Positions 24,882 through 32,900 of a stretch of DNA of 64,000 bases are shown in pieces. Location: positions 216,595 through 280,594 of the forward strand of contig CAZJHO010000003.1 of the NCBI GenBank assembly GCA_964546015.1, given 5' to 3'. Source of the stretch: JAFGVL01 sp964546015. GTDB lineage: Bacteria > Bacteroidota > Bacteroidia > Bacteroidales > Paludibacteraceae. Numbering within the stretch: the first letter of the stretch is position 1; every line of letters begins with the position of its first letter. Both the position numbers and the translations under genes were made by a program. The notes beneath the pieces are model-generated. The model was not told the DNA's origin, did no database searches, and saw only the letters and a list, made by a program, of their open reading frames with translations.

Positions 24882-25670
24882 TTATTTGTTTATTGGTTGA
24901 TATTCTCTGTATTCAATCATAATTTCGCCACGACTTGCCGCACCGCTCGAAAGGGTAGCACCGAAACGGTTATCGTTTGTTGTTCCGCCATCACCGCGCC
25001 TGCGTATCGTTATCCTGTCCGCCTGTTCATTTACATTGCCGTTCGGGTAAATCATAAATGAGGGAGTGTTGCCGCCTTGATTAAAAAATAAACTGCCGGC
25101 ACAAATATCTTTTCCGTTGTTATCGGTCAAAGTCAATTTTATATCAATGATTTTTATCGTTGTGCCAACGCCTTTTAGTCCATGCAATAAAACATAGTCG
25201 CGGTCGCCATTGGGGAGGTTCCATTTACCGAGCCGATAAATCGCTCTTTTTACGATTGCTTTAACATTGGCAGGCGCAATGCTTGGCGTTTGGTTTCCCT
25301 GTCCCTCGACATAGCCGCCGACCGTATCGAATACTTCGACCTCGCTGGCTATGGTTACCTGTTCATTTGAATTGTTATTGCTACCATTGCTGCCATTGCC
25401 GCCATTACTATTGTTGTTGCCATTGCTGTCGAAATTCATCAGCGACTTGAGTACGGTAAAGACATTTTCGATTGTGATTTCAATGTCGTTGATAGTTATC
25501 GCATTGGCTTGGATTTTTTGGACGATTGCCAACGCTCCGTTGTGATATACTTCAAATAAATTTCCTGCTACTTGAAAATCAACATCTTTGATATTGTCAA
25601 ATATGCACCTGTCTGATGAATTGATTTGATATATTATCAGCACTTTTGATGTTCCTACTGTTATTTCCAT
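24882..25670 (-). CDS. probable spike or capsid-associated protein, two beta domains
   Basis: 262 aa. An N-terminal beta-rich domain (1-85), a flexible Asn/Gly/Ser linker (about 82-105) and a C-terminal beta-rich domain (about 106-262) with a 'G-A-S-R-G-E-I-M-I-E-Y' end. No membrane segment or enzyme motif. Such a two-domain layout with a low-complexity hinge is typical of viral spike or decoration proteins. It could also be a double-barrel capsid candidate by length, though the linker argues against it. Inferred from context. Confidence 0.5.
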   Translation of the reverse strand: MEITVGTSKVLIIYQINSSDRCIFDNIKDVDFQVAGNLFEVYHNGALAIVQKIQANAITINDIEITIENVFTVLKSLMNFDSNGNNNSNGGNGSNGSNNNSNEQVTIASEVEVFDTVGGYVEGQGNQTPSIAPANVKAIVKRAIYRLGKWNLPNGDRDYVLLHGLKGVGTTIKIIDIKLTLTDNNGKDICAGSLFFNQGGNTPSFMIYPNGNVNEQADRITIRRRGDGGTTNDNRFGATLSSGAASRGEIMIEYREYQPINK

Positions 25671-25682
25671 AAATAGTATTCG

Positions 25683-27566
25683 TTAAAATGATGATGCTTG
25701 AAATTTGCTTCTTCCACCTGTTGTAGCATAATTATTAAATTCTGCAAAGGTTGATTTCACATATATTTTATTCGTGTCTTCATCGTTTATGTTTAATCCG
25801 TTTGTATGCTGTGTTATGTTTAAAAACTTATAGCCTATAACTTGCAGTTCCTCGTTCTGATACATTATTTTTTTCCATAACTCACCCTTATTTGAGCCTG
25901 TCTTTACAAAATAAAAATCATTAAAATCTATGCTTTTACTCCCTACCTTGAAATTGTCATAATACTTGAATACAACTGTGTTAGCACTCAAAAAAACATC
26001 TAAGATATATGAGCAAAAAAATGACACTAAATGTGGTGTTCCCCATGAAATGTAATCAAAGGAAACAGAGCCTTTTGTAGAGGTCTGACTAAATTCAATG
26101 TCGGCAAATTTTATATATGCTCCTTCTGACGGTCTGTTTCCTGATACAGGGTGATAAAAATTTATAGAATGCAGTTTCAAATAAAATCCCCTGCTCAAGT
26201 CAAATGTTTGTCCTGTCTGGGTTACTTTAATTGTATCATCTATTGAGGTAACAAGCGTGTTGTTGGCATTATCAGTAGCAAGGTAAACAACACTCCAATT
26301 AGAAGTTTGATAGTCAAAAAACAGTCTTACACATTCGCCCCTGTTGAGTGCATTGCTTTCAACCGTTCCGTTTTTCATCAGCAACATATCTTTTTGCCCT
26401 GTGTCTTTTTCAAGCCATACTTCAAAAGAGCGGTCGGTGGTAAAGCCTGTGTCGTTATTGTTGAATATGATACTTGCCAAACCGCTGACACTAAAATCAT
26501 TTTTTGCTTTGACAATGTAGATAATGCTTTCAGTTGGGAAATTCTCATTGTTTAATATCAAATCTTCTTCTAAACTTTCTATTACATAAGCGTTTGCCTT
26601 TATGAATGTGGCGGGCGGTGTGTTTTCTATGGCTGCACCGCCAATGATGTAGGCGCTGTCCTGCCTGCTGTCCTTATCGTCAATAATGGCGCGCATTAAT
26701 ACGCGTTTTTCGAGAATGTCTTTCAGCTTTGCATCAACATTATCCTTGTGCATTACTCTTAATACACTCCAAGTATCTTCGCCCTCTGTAATCATAAGTT
26801 GGTCGGCAAAATTGACTGTGTCGCCGTCAGAAAGTTGGAAATATCCGTTTGCAATTTCAAATGTGATTGCATTTTCATTTCTTCCCGAAATGACGATAAT
26901 TACAGGTTGTGGTGTCTGTTCGGGTGTTTCTGTTTGTTCTTCGTTTTCTTCTGTTTCTTCAGGTATTTCAGGCTCAATATATTTTGCAAGGTGCATTTTG
27001 CCGTTGTCGTCAATAGTGTAAGTACATTTCAAATCGAAAACATCTGTTTTAGCATAGCCGCCTTGTTTCAAATAGACATAACCACCCGAAACAAGTATGC
27101 CCAAGTTCTTCTCAATATTGTAGCCTATCATGCCTGCGTACAGGTCGCTTTCGCTCGGCGTGTCGCTTACCGTTGGCGGTGGAATGGTTATGTGTTTTAA
27201 TTTGTCGGTCTGTATTTTCAGTTTTACCAATTCTTCGGCGGCAGTTGAGCCTGTTTGAAGTGGATTATCAAGTATGACAAAGAACTTTTTTGCACCTTTC
27301 AGCGTGGCATAGTTTTCATAAGTTACATTGTAAATAATGTTGTCGTTTTCTATTATTCCCTGCCTTTCGGCGAGTATGATTTGCCCGCTTTGCAGCATGG
27401 CGATAATGCTTTCCATTCCGTCCACGCGTTCAATGGTTTCGGAATTAATTGTTTGATTGTGATGTACTTCCTTTTGTATGGTTTCCAAATCGCCGTCATA
27501 ATCTTTTATGTAGTCGAAGTTGCCTTTTAGAAAGGGATTGAACTTCATTTTTTCTGTTCCTGCCAT
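25683..27566 (-). CDS. large beta-rich protein, probable receptor-binding spike
   Basis: 627 aa. A short helical N-terminus (about 1-75, with 'N-P-F-L-K-G-N-F-D-Y-I-K-D-Y' as a possible virion-anchor segment), a beta domain, a Glu/Pro/Thr-rich linker (about 208-232), then about 390 residues of beta-rich sequence with repeated Asn/Gly turns. No membrane helices, no signal peptide, no known enzymatic motif. Size and modular layout suit a host-recognition spike or fibre. It is the largest apparently structural gene without membrane segments, and lies in the middle of the late block. Confidence 0.5.
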   Translation of the reverse strand: MAGTEKMKFNPFLKGNFDYIKDYDGDLETIQKEVHHNQTINSETIERVDGMESIIAMLQSGQIILAERQGIIENDNIIYNVTYENYATLKGAKKFFVILDNPLQTGSTAAEELVKLKIQTDKLKHITIPPPTVSDTPSESDLYAGMIGYNIEKNLGILVSGGYVYLKQGGYAKTDVFDLKCTYTIDDNGKMHLAKYIEPEIPEETEENEEQTETPEQTPQPVIIVISGRNENAITFEIANGYFQLSDGDTVNFADQLMITEGEDTWSVLRVMHKDNVDAKLKDILEKRVLMRAIIDDKDSRQDSAYIIGGAAIENTPPATFIKANAYVIESLEEDLILNNENFPTESIIYIVKAKNDFSVSGLASIIFNNNDTGFTTDRSFEVWLEKDTGQKDMLLMKNGTVESNALNRGECVRLFFDYQTSNWSVVYLATDNANNTLVTSIDDTIKVTQTGQTFDLSRGFYLKLHSINFYHPVSGNRPSEGAYIKFADIEFSQTSTKGSVSFDYISWGTPHLVSFFCSYILDVFLSANTVVFKYYDNFKVGSKSIDFNDFYFVKTGSNKGELWKKIMYQNEELQVIGYKFLNITQHTNGLNINDEDTNKIYVKSTFAEFNNYATTGGRSKFQASSF

Positions 27567-27583
27567 ATCAATAATTCAAAATT

Positions 27584-28657
27584 TTATTCTTCGTCATCAT
27601 CGCCAAGTTGCACAGGTGCGGGCGTTTGTTCTTCGGTCGTTCCTGTTGCCCATTGCAGGCATGAGCTTATCGGTGTGCCTTTGGCAAAGAGTGTCAATAG
27701 TTGGTACAATGTCGAAAAATCGTTGTCGTCAAGCGTATCAATCCATTCTGTTATCTGCTGTTTGGCTTTTCCGCGAGGGCTGTCGTCCACAGGCTCTATA
27801 CTAACCGGCTGCGAGGGTTGTGTAGGTTGCGATACTGCATTGGTGTCAGTTGGATTTTCGCCCAATCCGAGCAAACCTGCATATTTTGTTTTTGATACAA
27901 TTCCCAACAATGCGTTTTCGGCAATCATACCCGCCAAACCGCTAATCATATCGCGTTTGGGGTTTAGTTTTTCGTATTCGGATAGTTGGGTTTCGAGTTC
28001 GTCTATTTTGTCCTCGTTCTCGTCAATCTCTCCGTTTAGTTTATTAATCTCCGCCTGTAATTTTTCGTTTTCGTTTTTCAGTATGGCATTGTTTTCAATG
28101 ATTGTTTGCAGACGTTCTTCCTGTCGTTGCTTTTCGTACTTGTCGCCAATCACTTTTTCCTGTATTGCCATGACCATACCCAAACCGCCCATTTCGTCAT
28201 TCATGCCGTTTAAGCCCGATACACCGAGAAATGCCTGTCCGAGCATCTGCATAAAATTAGTTCCGCCAATTCCGTTTTGAGGTTGTGCTGCTGTTGGCTG
28301 CTGCTGTTGTGTATTGTTGTTGTTTTTTTCTTCCTTAATAGGCAAAAGTGTTGGTATAGCTGATTGGTAGGCAGGCTTAATAATAATTTCAGCACCGCCC
28401 AAATCTTTGCGACCGTCTTTCAAATGCACTTTTATATGTACAATCGTAGGGCTTGCCAGTACGGTGTCCAACTCTGTTTCAAAATGAGGGTAACACGCTT
28501 CCTTTCGGTTGTTCCCTTTACCGTAAAGCTGAAATTCGGAAGATGACGAGGGGTTAAATCCCCATATCTCATAAAAGACACGTCCCTGTTTGTCAAGTCC
28601 CGAAACGCGGGTTTTGATTTCATTTACTTGTTTGATAATATCTGCTGTGCTGCTCAT
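27584..28657 (-). CDS. coiled-coil protein with N-terminal beta domain
   Basis: 357 aa. An N-terminal globular domain (1-110; 'G-R-V-F-Y-E-I-W-G-F-N-P'), a Gln/Asn-rich linker (about 112-128), a Gly/Met-rich hydrophobic segment (about 130-160), a long coiled coil (about 165-235) and an acidic C-terminus ending DDDEE. The family is unknown. The modular build suggests a structural or scaffold-type role, for example a coiled-coil scaffold for assembly. Located between the small beta proteins and the spike. Confidence 0.5.
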   Translation of the reverse strand: MSSTADIIKQVNEIKTRVSGLDKQGRVFYEIWGFNPSSSSEFQLYGKGNNRKEACYPHFETELDTVLASPTIVHIKVHLKDGRKDLGGAEIIIKPAYQSAIPTLLPIKEEKNNNNTQQQQPTAAQPQNGIGGTNFMQMLGQAFLGVSGLNGMNDEMGGLGMVMAIQEKVIGDKYEKQRQEERLQTIIENNAILKNENEKLQAEINKLNGEIDENEDKIDELETQLSEYEKLNPKRDMISGLAGMIAENALLGIVSKTKYAGLLGLGENPTDTNAVSQPTQPSQPVSIEPVDDSPRGKAKQQITEWIDTLDDNDFSTLYQLLTLFAKGTPISSCLQWATGTTEEQTPAPVQLGDDDEE

Positions 28658-28659
28658 AA

Positions 28660-29034
28660 TTAGTTGAATATTGGGCTGATTTTCATAAAATCTATTCTGA
28701 AAGGCGTAATCTCTCCGTCTATCGAAAATTCGTTTTCGTCTGTGGTTTTGATAATGATAAACTCCTTAAATGTTTTGAAAACAGATGTGCCGAGTGTGGC
28801 TATTTCCTGTTGTGAAAGCTGTATGCTTTCAGTCGGCGACACAATGGTTAATTCGTGCATATCGTTGAGCATATCATCTTTACTGATTTTTATGCCTGTG
28901 AGAATGTAGGTGTTGTTTCCGATGGTTTCTATCTGCAAACTATCTGATACAAATACGGATACAGGCGTTACAATGCTTTCATAGCCGAGTGCTTTCAGCC
29001 TGTTTTGTTCTATTTCTACTAATTTTTGCAACAT
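28660..29034 (-). CDS. small beta-rich protein of unknown function
   Basis: 124 aa. An N-terminal helix ('Q-K-L-V-E-I-E-Q-N-R-L-K') followed by alternating strands; no cysteines and no membrane segment. One of four consecutive small beta-rich proteins (28660-30701 region) that look like minor capsid or vertex proteins. Not recognised. It abuts the next gene with 2 bp. Confidence 0.5.
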   Translation of the reverse strand: MLQKLVEIEQNRLKALGYESIVTPVSVFVSDSLQIETIGNNTYILTGIKISKDDMLNDMHELTIVSPTESIQLSQQEIATLGTSVFKTFKEFIIIKTTDENEFSIDGEITPFRIDFMKISPIFN

Positions 29035-29045
29035 CGCTCAACATC

Positions 29046-29504
29046 TTATTTTTGTACATAATTCACATAAACCTTTACCGTATAGCCGTTGGTTGGTATT
29101 TCGTCCGATTGGAAATAATCGTTCAAATAAGGGTCGTCCGCTTTTACAAATGGCGTAAAAAGCACTTCTTCGTAAATAACCCGCAACAACGAGCCGCTTT
29201 TTACTTCGTGCGGGTCAAAACGTACCATATTTTTAGTCAAACTGTTGGTCGGCATTTTTGAAAGGCACGCCGCTTTGACCGAAGATGAAATAACATCTAC
29301 ATTATTGACCGATACGGACACTGTACCTGTCTGCAATGTTTTTTCAATGTTGTTCTCTTTTTTGAAACGAGTACAGAAGTCGGGTACAACATTGACACAA
29401 ATGCCGTTTATCTTACCCATTTTCGAGGGCAGAGAAAACTCGCTTTGAAAAACGCCGCCGAATTTTGTGCGGTCGGGTACTCGTATTTCGACAATGTGTA
29501 TCAT
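29046..29504 (-). CDS. small beta-rich protein of unknown function
   Basis: 152 aa from the chosen start (MIHIVEIRVP..), 4 bp after the upstream stop; a 163-aa version would overlap that gene. Sequence alternates short strands with polar loops and ends 'T-V-K-V-Y-V-N-Y-V-Q'. No membrane segment, no enzyme motif. Candidate minor structural protein by context only. Confidence 0.5.
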   Translation of the reverse strand: MIHIVEIRVPDRTKFGGVFQSEFSLPSKMGKINGICVNVVPDFCTRFKKENNIEKTLQTGTVSVSVNNVDVISSSVKAACLSKMPTNSLTKNMVRFDPHEVKSGSLLRVIYEEVLFTPFVKADDPYLNDYFQSDEIPTNGYTVKVYVNYVQK

Positions 29505-29508
29505 TCGT

Positions 29509-29865
29509 TTATTTGTTTGAGAGTATGCAATACACATTTATCTGTGCGGGCATTGTTTCGCTGATATTTGCTACACGAAATTCTAATTCAGAACTGCGGG
29601 CGGGTATGCTGTCCTCCATAAAAGAATAGGCAGCGTCTTTAACAGGATATTGTCCGTTGAACGTCAGCAAGGCGGCATCTGTGCCATCGGGCAAAATCTC
29701 AACGCCCCCGACTTTCATGCCGACCGTTAAGTTTTCGATATTCCCGCTCACTTTGGTAATAAATACCGCGTCAATGTTGGAAAAATCGTCCCTGAGCGGC
29801 TCGCTTAATTGCTCCGTTTTTTGCGGTGCAATGCTCATTTGGAATTTTTGAAAAATCTTTTTCAT
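29509..29865 (-). CDS. small beta-rich protein of unknown function
   Basis: 118 aa with strands such as 'D-A-V-F-I-T-K-V-S' and 'L-E-F-R-V-A-N-I-S' and an end '..I-N-V-Y-C-I-L'. Start overlaps the preceding gene by 4 bp (ATGA), indicating coupled translation and perhaps a fixed stoichiometry with the 279-aa protein. Possible single-jelly-roll minor capsid or vertex protein; unproven. Confidence 0.5.
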   Translation of the reverse strand: MKKIFQKFQMSIAPQKTEQLSEPLRDDFSNIDAVFITKVSGNIENLTVGMKVGGVEILPDGTDAALLTFNGQYPVKDAAYSFMEDSIPARSSELEFRVANISETMPAQINVYCILSNK

Positions 29866-30701
29866 ATCTTCTTGTATAAAAATGAAAATGCTATATCTAT
29901 GGTTTTTACTTGATTGTTGTCAATTAATAGTGTGCCTGTGGCAAGTTGTGTTTTCAACTGTGCGCTGAAAATCATATTCAGTAACAGGCTGCTTGCACTT
30001 TCTTCGTCAAATATCCAAGTGCATTTTGACCATGCTATTTTTGTGCTTGCCGAAAAAGGAAACAACTCCATTTTTTCGGGTAAAATGCGGGTGTCTGCCC
30101 CTGTAATATCAAATAGAATGTGTCTTTCGGTATTGAATGCGAATACTTTTCCGTCATTCATTCGCGTATAGAATGGGTACGCAAAAAACGCTATCGGTTT
30201 TTTGTCAAAATTCAATACGATTTCCTTGTCGGATTGTCCGTAAATGGAACGCAGTTTTGTAATGGGCTGTGGGTTGGGTGCGACATACGCGTTATCGTCC
30301 TGCGGTCGGCGTATGCGGATAATCTTGTTTTCGACAAAATCAACACCTGTGTATTGTTGGATTTCCTGCGTGTCGCACACAAAAACGATATTAAAATCGT
30401 TGTCGCGTAAACCGCTGATTTTTACCTGTGAATTATTGACGTTCATACCTACCGACAACGCTATTTCTTTCCAATCGAAACGGTGCATACGGTCGGGCGT
30501 TTCGGTACAGAAAGGCAATAACATCATATCGCGGCAAATGGCGTGATTGTCTATTGAAATGCTGATACAATTGGTTGTGTCGCCAAAATGAAACATCTGT
30601 CCGTTTTTGTTTTCAAAAAACAGATAGCGGACACTTTTCGCACCAATGGGTGTGTTGGTGATGATTTCTTTTTGATTGGCGGGGATCGACCAGAAAAACA
30701 T
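29862..30701 (-). CDS. beta-rich protein, minor or major capsid candidate
   Basis: 279 aa, no membrane helix. It begins 'M-F-F-W-S-I-P-A-N-Q-K' and is beta-rich throughout, with about two halves of similar length (1-135 and 145-279). The size falls in the range of double-jelly-roll major capsid proteins, but I cannot show the fold from sequence. It follows the 184-aa candidate capsid gene after a 94-bp gap and is coupled to the 118-aa gene. Confidence 0.45.
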   Translation of the reverse strand: MFFWSIPANQKEIITNTPIGAKSVRYLFFENKNGQMFHFGDTTNCISISIDNHAICRDMMLLPFCTETPDRMHRFDWKEIALSVGMNVNNSQVKISGLRDNDFNIVFVCDTQEIQQYTGVDFVENKIIRIRRPQDDNAYVAPNPQPITKLRSIYGQSDKEIVLNFDKKPIAFFAYPFYTRMNDGKVFAFNTERHILFDITGADTRILPEKMELFPFSASTKIAWSKCTWIFDEESASSLLLNMIFSAQLKTQLATGTLLIDNNQVKTIDIAFSFLYKKI

Positions 30702-30795
30702 AATTTACAAGTTTATAAAGTTCTTAATGTATCAAGGTTGGCAGGACAAATAAAAGGGTTTACTTGCCCCGCCTTTTCCCCTGATGTTGTTTCAA

Positions 30796-31350
30796 TTACG
30801 CGCGTACGGTCATGACACCGTGCAACTCCAAGCGTGCTGCTATTGTTCCGCCTGTGCTTGCGTACACATAAAGGTTTGAGCGGATAGGCGCTTGCGGTAC
30901 AATCAGCTTCGGGCAATCGAGGGCAAAATAGTTATTCCATTTTGCGGACGTGCCTGTTACAAATCGGCGGCAGCTCATACGCGGTAAAATCGGTTTGCCT
31001 GCGGCTGTGATTTCCAATTCTCCGTTAGCTACCTGTCTGTTTAGCACGGCTGAAAAATCGGCGGCGGCTAATGCGGATTGGTCTGCGTTGGCGGCTATGG
31101 TGGCTGTTTGCAAACGCACGCCCGAAAGCAACAGATAATTGCCTGCTTCGAGTTTTCCCGCGTTTACGTTGGTAATACCCGCGACTTTCGTGTCGCTGTC
31201 CTTGACTAATTCACAAGTGGTGTCGTTGTTCAACGCTCTTGTGAAATACAATACATTATCTACCAATGTCAATTGGCGGTTGTTGATAGCGTTTTGCACT
31301 TCCTGCGGCAAAATCGACTGATTTGCCTTAAATTCTCTTTTTGGGTTCAT
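30796..31350 (-). CDS. beta-rich protein, candidate major capsid protein
   Basis: 184 aa, no membrane helix. A basic N-terminal arm ('N-P-K-R-E-F-K') is followed by strands and ends 'A-A-R-L-E-L-H-G-V-M-T-V-R-A', a pattern common at the last strand of jelly-roll proteins. It is the only late gene with sizeable untranslated flanks on both sides (67 and 94 bp) in an otherwise tightly packed operon, as often seen for the most expressed capsid gene. Capsid identity is inference; a structure prediction would decide it. Confidence 0.45.
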   Translation of the reverse strand: MNPKREFKANQSILPQEVQNAINNRQLTLVDNVLYFTRALNNDTTCELVKDSDTKVAGITNVNAGKLEAGNYLLLSGVRLQTATIAANADQSALAAADFSAVLNRQVANGELEITAAGKPILPRMSCRRFVTGTSAKWNNYFALDCPKLIVPQAPIRSNLYVYASTGGTIAARLELHGVMTVRA

Positions 31351-31417
31351 GATTATTCTTTTTTGTTTTTATGTTATGAAATCTTGTTGTTTTGATAGTT
31401 ACAATGGTTGGCAAACA

Positions 31418-31999
31418 TTAAATAATGCTTGCCAATCCAATGCCTGCAATATTCTCAGGATTAGTTTCTACTTCAATGTACTCTTCCGTATAGTTTTCAG
31501 CATCGCCTATCGGTTGGTCTACCAATGCAGGATTGAGAGAGTAGTCGTAGTTGCTTGGAATATCGGAAATGTCATCACTGCCGATGCCTGGCAACATTGG
31601 GACGTTGCCAATGCCCGGAAGCACAACAGGCGGATTGTCATCTGTACCGCTAAGGGAAACCACCGCTCTATCGGAGAAAGCATTGACAAGACTTGCACCA
31701 CCTGCAACGGTAAGCCCAAGTGCTACGTTTCTCAGGTGTTTGTTGTTTTTAGCGAGTATGGTGGCGACACCACCCGCTACACATACCAAAAGAGGTGTTG
31801 AATACTTGCTTGTTTCGCCGTCCAACCCTAACAGGTCAGTCCCCGAAACAGCATCTTTTTTTGCTACTAATTTTCTCACTTGCGAGCCTAATGCCACGCC
31901 GAGCAAAATTTCGCCGACTTGTAGTCCTGAGTCCAATAATGAGGAATGGGACATTCTTTGCTTGCCGCTCGATGAACGGCGTTTTTTTCTTTTTGCCAT
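31418..31999 (-). CDS. membrane protein with basic N-terminus
   Basis: 193 aa. An Arg/Lys/Ser-rich N-terminus ('K-R-K-K-R-R-S-S-S-G-K'), then three hydrophobic segments (about 28-43, 68-84, 90-108) and a long acidic C-terminal tail rich in Gly/Pro/Ile and Asp/Glu. The opposite charges at the two ends suggest a protein spanning a viral or cell membrane with one nucleic-acid-facing side. Family unknown. First gene after the SH3b membrane protein. Confidence 0.55.
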   Translation of the reverse strand: MAKRKKRRSSSGKQRMSHSSLLDSGLQVGEILLGVALGSQVRKLVAKKDAVSGTDLLGLDGETSKYSTPLLVCVAGGVATILAKNNKHLRNVALGLTVAGGASLVNAFSDRAVVSLSGTDDNPPVVLPGIGNVPMLPGIGSDDISDIPSNYDYSLNPALVDQPIGDAENYTEEYIEVETNPENIAGIGLASII

Positions 32000-32011
32000 T
32001 TTCTTTACTGT

Positions 32012-32569
32012 TTAATTTAATTTGAATGATTTTCTTTTGCCTTTTGAAGTCGTTTTTTTCGACTTTTTACTTGTTTTACGCTTCTTACGGCGCGGAACTC
32101 CTGAAAGTGCGGGTGTTGTACTTGCGGGCAATGCCTGCTGTTTTTTACCTGCGGTCATTTTGTAAATTCCAAAACCTACGACCGCAACACCGACTATGAC
32201 TGCACCTATTTTCAGTTTCTTTTTTGTTTCTTCTGTTAGTGTGAACATACCTGTTGAATTTGAGTTTTGAGTATTATTATCTATTGTAGTTGTTGGGTTT
32301 AATACGCCGTTAGCACGAGCGGGAGCGGCAGGTGCGGGAACATTGCCCGCCGTCAGGTATTCGGCGGCTACCCAACCTCTTTTGCCATTGTATTCGATAC
32401 TTTTCCAAGTTCTACCGCCTGCTGTTTCGTTTTCACTTAGATACGGAACGATGACGATACTCGTAACGGTGGCGTAGTTTGGTATGCTTGCCAAAACCGT
32501 CCCCGATGTGCTTGGTGTTGCCCGCAAATTGAGCGTGCCGCTTGTTAATACGACCGTATATTGTGCCAT
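32012..32569 (-). CDS. SH3b domain protein with membrane helix and basic tail
   Basis: 185 aa. Residues about 3-76 form a bacterial SH3 domain ('G-T-L-N-L-R-A-T-P-S-T-S-G-T-V' and 'K-R-G-W-V-A-A-E-Y-L'), normally a peptidoglycan or peptide-binding module. An Ala/Pro linker follows, then one membrane helix (about 120-138, 'I-G-A-V-I-V-G-V-A-V-V-G') and a strongly basic tail full of Lys/Arg/Ser. Likely topology: SH3 domain outside the membrane, basic tail toward DNA or cytoplasm. Good fit to a virion membrane protein contacting the cell wall. Confidence 0.7.
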   Translation of the reverse strand: MAQYTVVLTSGTLNLRATPSTSGTVLASIPNYATVTSIVIVPYLSENETAGGRTWKSIEYNGKRGWVAAEYLTAGNVPAPAAPARANGVLNPTTTIDNNTQNSNSTGMFTLTEETKKKLKIGAVIVGVAVVGFGIYKMTAGKKQQALPASTTPALSGVPRRKKRKTSKKSKKTTSKGKRKSFKLN

Positions 32570-32573
32570 AATG

Positions 32574-32900
32574 TTATTCTTTTTTTGTTGCTATTACTGC
32601 TATGATTAAGCCTAACACAGCTACGCCGCCAACCGCTATGCCTATCATGGCATTAGTGGAAAGCCCTGTGTTAGATTTTGCCGCCTGCTGTAACAGTAAT
32701 TGTTGTTGCAACAGGGCGGTACTGTCTGTGTTGTTGTTTGACGGAACGACAACCGTTTTCGTGGTTGGTTGCTGCGTTAGGTTTTGTACGCCTGTGCCTT
32801 TGGCGGCGGATACTAAGTTTGCTATACTTGATACGGCACTTGCACCGCTATTGATATAATCGGCTACATTGCCAAGTCCGTCTAAAAATTGTGTTTTCAT
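32574..32900 (-). CDS. small membrane protein sharing the QFLDG N-terminal motif
   Basis: 108 aa. It starts MKTQFLDGLGN, sharing QFLDG with the start of the 854-aa protein encoded immediately upstream. A Gln/Thr/Asn-rich middle follows, then a C-terminal membrane helix (about 83-105, 'I-G-I-A-V-G-G-V-A-V-L-G') and 'K-K-E'. The helix is closely similar to that at the end of the 854-aa protein. Coding overlap with that gene is 4 bp. Probably a small virion membrane protein; family unknown. Confidence 0.6.
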   Translation of the reverse strand: MKTQFLDGLGNVADYINSGASAVSSIANLVSAAKGTGVQNLTQQPTTKTVVVPSNNNTDSTALLQQQLLLQQAAKSNTGLSTNAMIGIAVGGVAVLGLIIAVIATKKE

